Positions 1 through 6,894 of a stretch of 41,469 nt of DNA are shown in pieces. The position numbers and the translations under genes are program-made. Positions within the stretch are counted from its first letter, which is position 1. Every line of letters starts with the position of its first letter. The notes under the pieces were generated by a model. That model was not told the origin of the DNA. It saw only the letters and a program-made list of their open reading frames with translations, and made no database searches. This DNA comes from Inconstantimicrobium porci. Lineage in GTDB: Bacteria > Bacillota > Clostridia > Clostridiales > Clostridiaceae. Location of the stretch: the NCBI RefSeq assembly GCF_009696465.1, contig NZ_VULX01000024.1, positions 1 to 41,469 on the forward strand, written 5' to 3'.

Positions 1-421
1 CGATATAGTTATATAACGTCTTAGTACATACTATCTCTGAACGCTTGAATTTACCTGTTGATAGAGCACTTCCGACACATGCGTCTGGAGACCATGAGTT
101 AGTCTTAATTTGATTTACAGTATACTTAATAAACTCATCACATTGTAGGTGTTTGAATGTGCGACAAGAGTTACGACGATTCTTTGTATAGACTGCTTCA
201 CCAGTATCTGCAAGGTACATTTCAACATGTTTTCCTTGCTTGATTTGAGTAGTAGTTCCACGACGGATTTCATTGATAATAGTATTGATTGGTCTTTGCA
301 ATTCTTTGGCAATTTTATATGCAGAGCAACCGTCTGCAAGGCGTATTTCTATAGTCATGCGCTCTTTGAAATTCAAGTGTTTATTTTTACGTGATTCTGT
401 GTTATGATTTGGGTAATTCAT
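1..421 (-). CDS. IS30-family transposase, N-terminal part (runs off window)
   Basis: The reverse strand is open from an ATG at 421 to the window edge, about 140 codons. The protein starts MNYPNHNTESRKNKHLNFKE and continues with RMTIEIRLADGCSAYKIAKE and a stretch containing INEIRRGT, which is the N-terminal helix-turn-helix of IS30-family transposases that binds the terminal repeats. A later segment, NQIKTNSWSPDACVG, also fits this family. The catalytic DDE domain would lie beyond the window. A textbook AGGAGG site sits 8-9 nt before the ATG. Whether the copy is active cannot be judged. Family assignment rests on recalled similarity. Confidence 0.85.
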   Translation of the reverse strand, partial: MNYPNHNTESRKNKHLNFKERMTIEIRLADGCSAYKIAKELQRPINTIINEIRRGTTTQIKQGKHVEMYLADTGEAVYTKNRRNSCRTFKHLQCDEFIKYTVNQIKTNSWSPDACVGSALSTGKFKRSEIVCTKTLYNYI

Positions 422-482
422 AGTGATTATCCTCCTTGTTATTTTGGTTTCGCAACTTAATTATAACACGGGTAATCACTAT
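419..482. repeat. Inverted repeat flanking the transposase start
   Basis: ATAGTGATTA at 420-429 is repeated inverted as TAATCACTAT at 473-482. The first arm overlaps the ribosome binding site and start of the transposase. In a transcript that begins outside the element, the two arms could pair and hide the start. This would limit expression from read-through transcription, as known for several insertion sequences. The role is inferred; the repeat is visible. Confidence 0.5.
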
Positions 483-506
483 GGATTTTTTATTGGTTCA
501 ATTTCA

Positions 507-740
507 TTATACAATTAGTCTTTTATTTTTTCTTTCAAAATTATTAATAATTTTTTCTAGTGCCTGTGCCTTTGTATCATTTCCACACCAGCTTGTTGCT
601 ATTGAAATTTCAACTACATCATTATTTTGTGATACAATTTTCTGACTTTCTCTTTTTCTACTCATATTATTTGTTAATATAATAGCTACAATGCATAAAT
701 TTATAATTATCCAATATAAATAATACTTTTTTTTAGACAA
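507..740 (-). pseudogene. ABC sugar-type solute-binding protein, N-terminal stub cut by IS30 element
   Basis: A TTG start at 740, with AGGGGG 8-9 nt upstream, opens a 77-residue frame: a lysine-rich start, one hydrophobic segment (about residues 6-24), then VEISIATSWCGNDTKAQALE. This matches the first beta-strand and helix of extracellular solute-binding proteins of sugar importers (family 1 type). The frame ends six or seven codons after the inferred insertion-sequence boundary, so only about 70 of the usual ~430 residues remain. The rest of the gene, and any permease genes after it, lie beyond the insertion or are lost. A LacI/cre-like palindrome lies just upstream. Confidence 0.7.
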
Positions 741-763
741 AATACTTTCCCCCTAATCATTTT

Positions 764-779
764 GCTAAAACGTTTTCCG
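764..779 (-). promoter_or_regulatory. LacI/CcpA-type operator upstream of truncated solute-binding gene
   Basis: GCTAAAACGTTTTCCG contains the perfect palindrome AAAACGTTTT with a central CG, typical of LacI-family and cre operators. Counting outwards, 11 of 14 positions fit a cre consensus of the TGWAARCGYTWNCW type. It lies about 25 nt upstream of the TTG start, suiting repression. Which regulator binds is not known. Confidence 0.5.
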
Positions 780-977
780 AAACTGATATAACTATTACCC
801 CACAATTTATATTATACATTTTTAATATTTTTTACAATATATGTAAAACCAACGTATCAAAACGTCAATTAGAATTTTATGAAATTTAAATAGCTATAGA
901 ATAATATAATGTTTTTCATAAATAATAATATATGACAGTTAATTACTGTTAATTCATAATAATGGAGTGAAACACAA

Positions 978-1355
978 ATGAAAAGTAATGAAATTTATTT
1001 CTGTCCTAAAACTGGTATTACTGTTGAAATAATATCTGGTGGAAACGGTACATTATCTTGTAACGGAGAACCAATGCAACTCATGACAGAAAATACTGTT
1101 GATGCTGCAAAAGAAAAACATATTCCTGTTGTACAGAAAACATCTGACGGCATAAAAGTAAATGTGGGAGCAGTAACTCATCCAATGGAAGATAAGCATT
1201 ATATTGGCTGGATTGAAGTTGTAACAAAGAATGGCGAAACATTAAGAAAAGATTTAAAACCTTCTGATTCACCTGAAGCTGAATTTAAATTTGATGGTGA
1301 AGCAGATAAAATAAGAGGATACTGTAATCTACACGGCTTATGGAAGACACTATAA
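978..1355 (+). CDS. dfx: Superoxide reductase (desulfoferrodoxin family, class III-like)
   Basis: This 125-residue cytosolic protein reduces superoxide to hydrogen peroxide at a non-haem iron, normally with electrons from rubredoxin. The active-site ligands are all visible: His in EKHIPV, His in THPMEDKH (both histidines), and Cys and His in the C-terminal CNLHG. The neighbouring Glu-Lys (EKHIP) is the known catalytic loop. The N-terminal desulforedoxin-like region keeps its length, but has only single cysteines (FCPKTG and LSCNGEPM) where true desulfoferrodoxins have CxxC and CC. The second iron centre should therefore be absent, as in class III enzymes. The start follows GGAGTGA with good spacing. 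It is monocistronic, with a weak hairpin after the stop. Confidence 0.9.
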   Translation: MKSNEIYFCPKTGITVEIISGGNGTLSCNGEPMQLMTENTVDAAKEKHIPVVQKTSDGIKVNVGAVTHPMEDKHYIGWIEVVTKNGETLRKDLKPSDSPEAEFKFDGEADKIRGYCNLHGLWKTL

Positions 1356-1356
1356 T

Positions 1357-1387
1357 CCACTAATGCAGTAATTTTATACTATAGTGG
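1357..1387 (+). terminator. Weak hairpin after superoxide reductase
   Basis: CCACTA (1357-1362) pairs with TAGTGG (1382-1387), followed by TCCTTTATT. The stem is short and the T-run broken, so this is a tentative terminator. Confidence 0.35.
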
Positions 1388-1456
1388 TCCTTTATTCTAT
1401 ATCACCGATTTTATATACTTGTATTAGTAATTAATACAAATAGAGGACTGATTCTA

Positions 1457-2626
1457 ATGCAAAATGAAATAAATCTTTTACACCCTTTATGGGCTGAAAT
1501 TAATTTAGATAATCTTGACCACAACATGAAGCAAATAAAAAAAAGAATTGGCAGCAGCAATATTATAGGAATTGTTAAATGTAATTCTTATGGCCATGGT
1601 TCTATAGAAGTTTCAAAGGAATTTATAAACCTTGGCATTAAGAACCTAGCTGTAGCAAACGTAGTAGAAGCTGTTGAGCTTAGAAGAGGCGGCATAGACT
1701 GCGACATAATGGTATTGGGAGTTTCCCTTGACTATACAATAAATACAATCATAAAATATAATATTCAACCTGCAGTGTCATCTCTTGATTTTGCACAAAA
1801 GCTAAATAAAGAAGCAGAAAAAAATAATACAGTCTGTGAGATACACATTGCTATTGATACCGGTATGGGGAGAATTGGCTTTAGAAAGAATCAAAAAAGC
1901 CTTGATGATATCAGAAAAATATGCAGCATGAGCAATCTTAAAATAGTAAGCATGTTTTCACATTTTTCTACTGCTGACTGTAAAGATAAATCATATACTA
2001 AATTTCAACTTGATATTTATAACTGGTTTTACGATAACCTTAAAGACTGTAAGCATCTGCTAGGCGCAAAGAATATTTCAAATAGTGCTGCAATAATGGA
2101 TCTGCCAGATACACATTATGATTTTGTACGTCCTGGAATAATCCAATATGGATACTATCCATCAGATGAAGTTAATAAAGATGTACTTGATTTAAAGCCA
2201 GTACTTACATGGAAATCAAAAATAGTTCACATAAAGACTATGGAAGCAAATAACTTCATTGGTTATGGAAAGAACTTTGAAACTAAAATGGTGAGCAGGA
2301 TAGCTACAATACCAGTAGGTTACGGTGACGGATATCCTAAAGCTTTGTCAAATAAAGGTTATGTAATTATAAATGGAAAGCTAGCTCCAATAACAGGCAA
2401 TGTATGCATGGATCAGATTATGGTTGATATCACTGATATTGATGACGTTAATGTAAATGATGAAGTCATCCTTTTAGGACGTGATAAAGATGTGAAGTTT
2501 GATGCAGATGATTTTGCATCACTTATAGGAACAATCAATTATGAGCCATTATGCCTTATTGGAAGAAGAGTAACAAGAGTCTATATAAAGAATAATGAAG
2601 TGTCAAATATTCAATACATGGACTAA
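1457..2626 (+). CDS. alr: Alanine racemase (PLP-dependent)
   Basis: This 389-residue fold-type III PLP enzyme interconverts L- and D-alanine, supplying D-alanine for peptidoglycan. The PLP lysine lies in VKCNSYGHG near residue 41 (usually VKADAYGHG). The other family blocks are SHFSTAD, IDTGMGRIGF, DFVRPGI, the catalytic tyrosine in PVGYGDGYP, and NVCMDQIMVD. The C-terminal beta-domain is complete and the length is normal. The start is preceded by a modest AGAGGACTG. The substitution of ADA by CNS in the PLP motif is conservative but unusual; a broad-specificity or serine racemase of the same family cannot be excluded. The convergent siderophore operon shares its terminator region. Confidence 0.88.
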   Translation: MQNEINLLHPLWAEINLDNLDHNMKQIKKRIGSSNIIGIVKCNSYGHGSIEVSKEFINLGIKNLAVANVVEAVELRRGGIDCDIMVLGVSLDYTINTIIKYNIQPAVSSLDFAQKLNKEAEKNNTVCEIHIAIDTGMGRIGFRKNQKSLDDIRKICSMSNLKIVSMFSHFSTADCKDKSYTKFQLDIYNWFYDNLKDCKHLLGAKNISNSAAIMDLPDTHYDFVRPGIIQYGYYPSDEVNKDVLDLKPVLTWKSKIVHIKTMEANNFIGYGKNFETKMVSRIATIPVGYGDGYPKALSNKGYVIINGKLAPITGNVCMDQIMVDITDIDDVNVNDEVILLGRDKDVKFDADDFASLIGTINYEPLCLIGRRVTRVYIKNNEVSNIQYMD

Positions 2627-2633
2627 AAAAATA

Positions 2634-2673
2634 CACCTCCAAATGATAGATAATTAGTCTAACATTTGGGGTG
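2634..2673. terminator. Bidirectional terminator between alr and siderophore operon
   Basis: CACCTCCAAATG (2634-2645) pairs with CATTTGGGGTG (2663-2673) with one bulged base. On the reverse strand the stem is followed by TATTTTTTT, a good terminator for the siderophore operon; on the forward strand the T-run is weak (CACTTTA). Confidence 0.75.
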
Positions 2674-2713
2674 CACTTTATAAGTCTTCTGATTCCTTAT
2701 TTAATATTTAAAA

Positions 2714-3649
2714 TTATAAACAGTTATTAATTTCTGTAATCATTGATTTTAGTGAAGTTACTCCACCCATTACTGTATACCAGTTTTCTGCATTTAAATA
2801 TACAATATTGTTGTTCTGATATGCTTTAGTTTTCTTCATTAGTTCATTTTCAAATAATTTATCTGCTGAAACATCTCCACCTGCAACTGCCGCTCTGTCT
2901 ATCACAAAAAGATAATCCGGATCTTTTTCTACTATATATTCAAATGATGCTTTCTGACCATGAGTTGAATCTTCTATATTGCTGTCAACAGCAGGAATAC
3001 CAAAACTCTGATGTATGATTCCAAATCTTGAGCCTTTGCCATATACACTGAATGAATTACTGTTAGCTAATGCTATAAGTCCATTTTTCTCTGTAGCAAT
3101 AGCTTTTAACTTTAATTCCTCTATTGATTTTTCTATATCTTCAATTTCTTTTTCAGCCACATCCTTCTTATCAAAAATATCAGCATACATTCTTAAATTC
3201 TTAATAATTGAAGTAATCTGATCATTATTATCTATTTCCACATATAAAGTCGGAGCAATTTTTGAAAATTCATCATATAAATTTGCCTGTCTTCCTGATA
3301 TTATTATAAGATCAGGCTTAAGAGCGCTTAATTTCTCAAAATCAGGTTCTTTAAGGCCTCCTAGATCCTTGTATTTATCGTCTTTGTACTTGCTTAAAGA
3401 TGATGGTATTGACTGTTTTGGAAGGCCAGATGCTTCAATTCCAAGTACTTCAAGTGAATCCAGCGCACCATAATCAAAAACCGCAATATTGGAAGGATTT
3501 TTATTTACCTTTGTCTCTCCATATTTGTGCGCTATAGTAATAACATTGTCAGATGATTTATCTGTATCCTTATTTAAATATTTCACACCAAATACACCAG
3601 CTGCTATAATCAGCAGTATTGCTATTGTTATTGTCATTTTCTTTTTCAT
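2714..3649 (-). CDS. Ferric-siderophore ABC transporter substrate-binding protein (YclQ/FatB-like)
   Basis: This 311-residue class III solute-binding protein is the last gene of a permease-permease-ATPase-binding protein operon. After an N-terminal hydrophobic segment (residues 5-21) come KVNKNPSNIAVFDYGALDSL and DDKYKDLGGLKEPDFEKL, then LKPDLIIISGRQ. These match B. subtilis YclQ (petrobactin) and Vibrio FatB (anguibactin), suggesting a catecholate or mixed ligand. No lipobox cysteine follows the hydrophobic segment (AAGVFGVKYLN), so it is probably held by an uncleaved membrane helix or released. RBS AAGAGGT precedes the ATG, 23 nt after the ATPase gene. The exact siderophore cannot be inferred. 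Confidence 0.88.
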   Translation of the reverse strand: MKKKMTITIAILLIIAAGVFGVKYLNKDTDKSSDNVITIAHKYGETKVNKNPSNIAVFDYGALDSLEVLGIEASGLPKQSIPSSLSKYKDDKYKDLGGLKEPDFEKLSALKPDLIIISGRQANLYDEFSKIAPTLYVEIDNNDQITSIIKNLRMYADIFDKKDVAEKEIEDIEKSIEELKLKAIATEKNGLIALANSNSFSVYGKGSRFGIIHQSFGIPAVDSNIEDSTHGQKASFEYIVEKDPDYLFVIDRAAVAGGDVSADKLFENELMKKTKAYQNNNIVYLNAENWYTVMGGVTSLKSMITEINNCL

Positions 3650-3672
3650 TGTAATTTACCTCTTTTCTTTCG

Positions 3673-4428
3673 TTAAAAATATATGCAGATTTTTCTTCCA
3701 TCTACATTTTTCACATCAATATTCATATCATATATTTCTTCAAGTGATTCTTTATTGACTATTTCATCAGTATTGCCATACTTTACAACTTTGCCGTCCT
3801 TAAGTGCTGCTATATAATCTGAGTAGCATGATGCAAAGTTTATATCATGTATTACAATTACAACAGTCTTAGAAAGATCATTACAAAGTTTTCTTAAAAT
3901 TTTCATGATTTCCACTGAATGCTTCATATCAAGATTATTTAGTGGTTCATCCAGAAATACATAATCTGTATTCTGTGCTATTACCATGGCTATATATGCT
4001 CTCTGCCTCTGTCCTCCGCTTAATTCATCAATGTATTTATCTTCTATATCCTTAAGCTGCATATAATTTATAGCTTCGTCAATATACTTATCATCCTCCT
4101 CTGTAAGATTCCCCTTTGAATATGGAAATCTTCCAAAACTCACCAGCTCCCTGATTGTAAGCTTAAGAGAAATATTATTAGACTGCTTCAAAATTGAAAT
4201 CTTCTTTGCAAGATCATCTTTTTTCCACTCTTCTATTGCTCTTCCTTCAATAAGAACACTGCCACTGTCCATTTTCATAAGCCTGGACATTATTGATAAA
4301 ACTGTACTCTTACCAGCTCCATTAGGTCCTATAAATGAAGTTATTTTTCCTTCTGGTATTTCTATGGAAACATTATCAACTACTTTTTTCTGTCCATATT
4401 TTTTTGAAATATTATTTAACTGTATCAT
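3673..4428 (-). CDS. Ferric-siderophore ABC transporter ATPase (YclP/FatE-like)
   Basis: This 251-residue ATPase powers siderophore import. Visible motifs are Walker A GPNGAGKST (about residues 34-42), Q-loop SILKQSNN, signature LSGGQRQRAYIAMV, Walker B DYVFLDEP, and the H-loop histidine in VIVIHDINFA. The order and spacing are those of the FepC/FecE-type iron-chelate ATPases. Its start overlaps the upstream permease by 17 nt, with AAAGGAGA placed inside the permease's end, suggesting translational coupling. It is complete and shows no lesions. Confidence 0.92.
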   Translation of the reverse strand: MIQLNNISKKYGQKKVVDNVSIEIPEGKITSFIGPNGAGKSTVLSIMSRLMKMDSGSVLIEGRAIEEWKKDDLAKKISILKQSNNISLKLTIRELVSFGRFPYSKGNLTEEDDKYIDEAINYMQLKDIEDKYIDELSGGQRQRAYIAMVIAQNTDYVFLDEPLNNLDMKHSVEIMKILRKLCNDLSKTVVIVIHDINFASCYSDYIAALKDGKVVKYGNTDEIVNKESLEEIYDMNIDVKNVDGRKICIYF

Positions 4429-5374
4429 TGCTTCTGCTCTCCTTTAGTAAAAGATAAATAAAATAAATTCCGCCAATAAAATTGATAATAACGTCTATAG
4501 TTACTTTGAAGTTCATTACTCTTTCCACTATAAACTGTCCGCCTACAAGAGCTATTACAGCTATAAATGCAGATGATGTTATAAGATAGCTGTGTTTATA
4601 AGACTTAATAAATTCTCTTGAAATGCTTACAACCATCAACCCTAAAAATGTAATCGGACCTACAAGTGCTGTTGATACAGATAATAATATAGCAATAACT
4701 ACAAGCACCTTCTTAACTACAAGCTCATAATCCACACCTAAATTTATAGCTTCTTCTCTGCCTAAAGCCATAACATCAAATATGTTAATATATTCTGATG
4801 CATATACAATTGAAATAGCAACAAGTATTAATGAAATCAAAAGTATATCAGCATTTATATTATTAAAACTCGCAAACATCTTATCCTGTACCATCTGGAA
4901 CTCATTTGGATCTATCACAGTCTGCATAAACGATGACAAACTTCCAAAGAAAGTTTTAAACACCATACCTATTAGAAGAAGATATAGTATATTTAGATTT
5001 TTCTTTCCAATCATCAGCTTGTACAATAGCTGCATCACTAAAATCATAAATATAAGTGAAATAATGAAATTAAGGTTATTATTTCTTGATAATGAACTGC
5101 TTGAACCAAGGAAAAATATAATAAGAGTCTGCAGGAAAATATATATTGAGTCCATTCCCATTACCCCTGGAGTCAGAATTCTATTATTAGTTATAGTCTG
5201 AAATACCATAGATGAAAAGCTTATTGACACTCCAGTTAAAATAATAGCTATAAGTTTAGGTATTCTTTTACTAAGAACATATTTATAATTGCTGTCAAGC
5301 CCTACCGTTAGAAATAAAATACATATTATTAACGATACTGCTCCCAATAGCACAATTTTTTTCTTATTTTTCAT
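4412..5374 (-). CDS. Ferric-siderophore ABC transporter permease 2 (YclO/FatC-like)
   Basis: This 320-residue FecCD-family membrane protein has about nine predicted helices and forms a heterodimeric channel with the preceding permease. Family marks are ISFSSMVFQTITNNRILTPG near the N-terminus, FDVMALGREEAINLGVDY (the ATPase coupling helix, usually LGxxxAxxLG), and GPITFLGLMVVSISRE. The ATG at 5374 has AGGAGGAGG before it and overlaps the upstream gene by 11 nt. It is intact and of family length. Confidence 0.9.
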   Translation of the reverse strand: MKNKKKIVLLGAVSLIICILFLTVGLDSNYKYVLSKRIPKLIAIILTGVSISFSSMVFQTITNNRILTPGVMGMDSIYIFLQTLIIFFLGSSSSLSRNNNLNFIISLIFMILVMQLLYKLMIGKKNLNILYLLLIGMVFKTFFGSLSSFMQTVIDPNEFQMVQDKMFASFNNINADILLISLILVAISIVYASEYINIFDVMALGREEAINLGVDYELVVKKVLVVIAILLSVSTALVGPITFLGLMVVSISREFIKSYKHSYLITSSAFIAVIALVGGQFIVERVMNFKVTIDVIINFIGGIYFIYLLLKESRSNDTVK

Positions 5375-6329
5375 TTTTCCTCCTCCTTAATATGAGATAA
5401 AGAAATACTGCACTCCCTATAGTCCCTGCTGTTGTACCTATTGGAATCTCATACGGATAAATTATCAGTCTTCCTGCAATATCACAGATTAACAAAAATA
5501 TCGGCCCAGCAATTATTGTGTACCATAAATTTGCTCTCAGATTATCACCATTATAAATACTTACTATATTAGGAACAATAAGTCCTAAGAATGGTATAGA
5601 GCCAATTGTTATTACAACAACTGATATCATAAGTGATACTATCACAAGTCCTATATTCATAACCTGCCGATGATTAAGTCCAAGATTTGTTGCAAAATCT
5701 TCCCCCATACCAACTATAGTAAACTTATTAGCATAAATAAATGCAATAACAAACACAGGTATTCCTATATAAAGAAGTTCATATCTTCCTTTCATGATCA
5801 AAGAGAAATCACCCTGCATCCATGAAGATACATTCTGTATAAGGTCATTTCTATATGTCAGAAATGTAGTTATTGAATCAATAATTCCACCAATCATCAT
5901 TCCTACAAGTGGAATAAAAACTGCATCCTTAAACTTAATTCGCCCTATGACTTTTATAAAAACGAAAGTCCCAAAAAGCGAGAATAGAAAAGCAATACTC
6001 ATTTTTGTGAAAAGTCCTGCTCCTGAAAACATGATTATAGCTACTGCTATCCCAAGCTTGGTAAATTCAACTGTTCCTGCTGTTGTTGGAGAAACAAATT
6101 TATTTCTCGATATCTGCTGCATTATTATTCCACTAACAGACATTCCAGCACCAGTTATTATAATGCTTAATAGCCTAGGCAGTCTGCTTATCATTATTAT
6201 TGTGCTTTCATTATTATGTAAACTGAAAACATCTTTTATCGATATTCCCTTCACACCAATAAACAATGAACTTATTGACAACATAATAAATATTATTATT
6301 AAAAGTAAGTTTATCTTTTTCTTCTTCAT
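5364..6329 (-). CDS. Ferric-siderophore ABC transporter permease 1 (YclN/FatD-like)
   Basis: This 321-residue FecCD permease is the first gene of the operon. After an N-terminal helix come SRLPRLLSIIITGAGMSVSG and QQISRNKFVSPTTAG, both characteristic. The coupling helix is GMGEDFATNLGLNHRQVMNI, and IPFLGLIVPNIVSIYNGDN is the usual distal motif. The ATG follows GGGGGAGC. The promoter region upstream carries a Fur box, so transcription should be repressed by iron. The divergent neighbour is an AraC-type gene likely to be a local activator. Confidence 0.9.
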   Translation of the reverse strand: MKKKKINLLLIIIFIMLSISSLFIGVKGISIKDVFSLHNNESTIIMISRLPRLLSIIITGAGMSVSGIIMQQISRNKFVSPTTAGTVEFTKLGIAVAIIMFSGAGLFTKMSIAFLFSLFGTFVFIKVIGRIKFKDAVFIPLVGMMIGGIIDSITTFLTYRNDLIQNVSSWMQGDFSLIMKGRYELLYIGIPVFVIAFIYANKFTIVGMGEDFATNLGLNHRQVMNIGLVIVSLMISVVVITIGSIPFLGLIVPNIVSIYNGDNLRANLWYTIIAGPIFLLICDIAGRLIIYPYEIPIGTTAGTIGSAVFLYLILRRRKNEK

Positions 6330-6394
6330 AAGCTCCCCCGAATTTATAATTTGACATCCTTATATAAAATTGTATATAATAACCTCACACTAAT

Positions 6395-6413
6395 TGATAA
6401 TGATTTTCAATAA
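6395..6413. promoter_or_regulatory. Fur box between siderophore operon and AraC-type gene
   Basis: TGATAATGATTTTCAATAA closely matches the 19-bp Fur box (GATAATGATAATCATTATC), with the GATAATGAT half intact and the second half slightly degenerate. It lies about 65 bp from each of the two divergent start codons, so one Fur dimer pair could control both directions. Binding is inferred from the motif. Confidence 0.75.
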
Positions 6414-6474
6414 CATTATATATTGAATTATTATTAATATCTTTAAAAATATTTAGGTTTTATAGGAGGTCTTT

Positions 6475-6819
6475 ATGAACGAAATTAATTCACACATAAA
6501 TGAAGCAATATCATACATAACACAAAATTATTATGAAAATATAACTTTAGAATCAATGGCAAACAAGCTTTATTTAAATAAATGCTATTTCTGTACTCTA
6601 TTTAAAGAACAGACAGCAAAAAGTTTCTCAAATTACTTAAACGAAGTAAGAATAAATAAAAGTAAAGAGCTTCTTATTTATAAGAAGCTCTCAATATTAG
6701 AGATTGCCCATGCTGTTGGCTACAACAACCAGACCTACTTTAATTCGCTTTTTAAAAAATATACAAATATTACACCACTGCAATATAGAAAAGAGAAACT
6801 CATGAGCATTGGCTCATGA
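6475..6819 (+). CDS. AraC-family regulator consisting only of the DNA-binding domain
   Basis: This 114-residue protein has two helix-turn-helix motifs: ESMANKLYLNKCYFCTLFKE and the AraC signature ILEIAHAVGYNNQTYFNSLF, ending ITPLQYRKE. There is no N-terminal effector domain, as in MarA/SoxS. It is divergent from the siderophore importer across a Fur box and has a perfect AGGAGG site, so it probably activates iron uptake, with its own level set by Fur rather than by a ligand. The stop codon lies inside a 12-bp hairpin. The role is inferred from position. Confidence 0.8.
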   Translation: MNEINSHINEAISYITQNYYENITLESMANKLYLNKCYFCTLFKEQTAKSFSNYLNEVRINKSKELLIYKKLSILEIAHAVGYNNQTYFNSLFKKYTNITPLQYRKEKLMSIGS

Positions 6820-6863
6820 GTTTAATCCTGAATTCTAAATTTTAAACTTTAAATTCTAAATTG
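6796..6863. repeat. Hairpin plus AT-rich tail, member of a dispersed repeat family
   Basis: AAACTCATGAGC (6796-6807) and GCTCATGAGTTT (6812-6823) form a perfect 12-bp stem with a 4-nt loop, overlapping the end of the AraC gene. It is followed by CCTGAATTCTAAATT (6827-6841) and a second ATTCTAAATT. The same arrangement (GCTCATGAATTT then CCTGAATTATA) occurs at 9007-9030, and CCTGAATTCTAAATT recurs exactly at 16163-16177. There is no T-run directly after the stem, so it is not a classic terminator. Confidence 0.55.
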
Positions 6864-6894
6864 TTTCCTATAATACATGATTTCAAGTATTATC

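Larger units (their letters stand above)
1..513 (-). mobile_element. IS30-family insertion sequence, 5' end inside window
   Basis: The transposase reads out of the window to the left, so its upstream end is the inside end here. The outer boundary is inferred at about 513: reading the reverse strand, TGTATAATGAAATTGAACC resembles an IS30-type terminal repeat, and just beyond it the sequence becomes the coding frame of a truncated solute-binding protein. The other terminal repeat is outside the window, so boundary and target duplication cannot be confirmed. Confidence 0.65.

Noticed and set aside
436-645. 69-codon forward frame next to the IS30 element
   Set aside because: It spans the inferred insertion boundary, has no ribosome binding site and lies opposite the truncated solute-binding gene.
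840-977. PerR box upstream of superoxide reductase
   Set aside because: AT-rich palindromic fragments (TTAGAATTTTATGAA) do not align with the 7-1-7 consensus, so no site is claimed.
5794-6354. 186-codon forward frame opposite the first siderophore permease
   Set aside because: It is antisense to a clearly conserved FecCD permease. The frame is open only because of AT-rich hydrophobic codons on the other strand.
6824-6894. AT-rich tail after the AraC gene as terminator of the amylase gene
   Set aside because: An ATAATAC/GTATTAT stem (near 6872-6895) exists but lacks a T-run, so it was not called.
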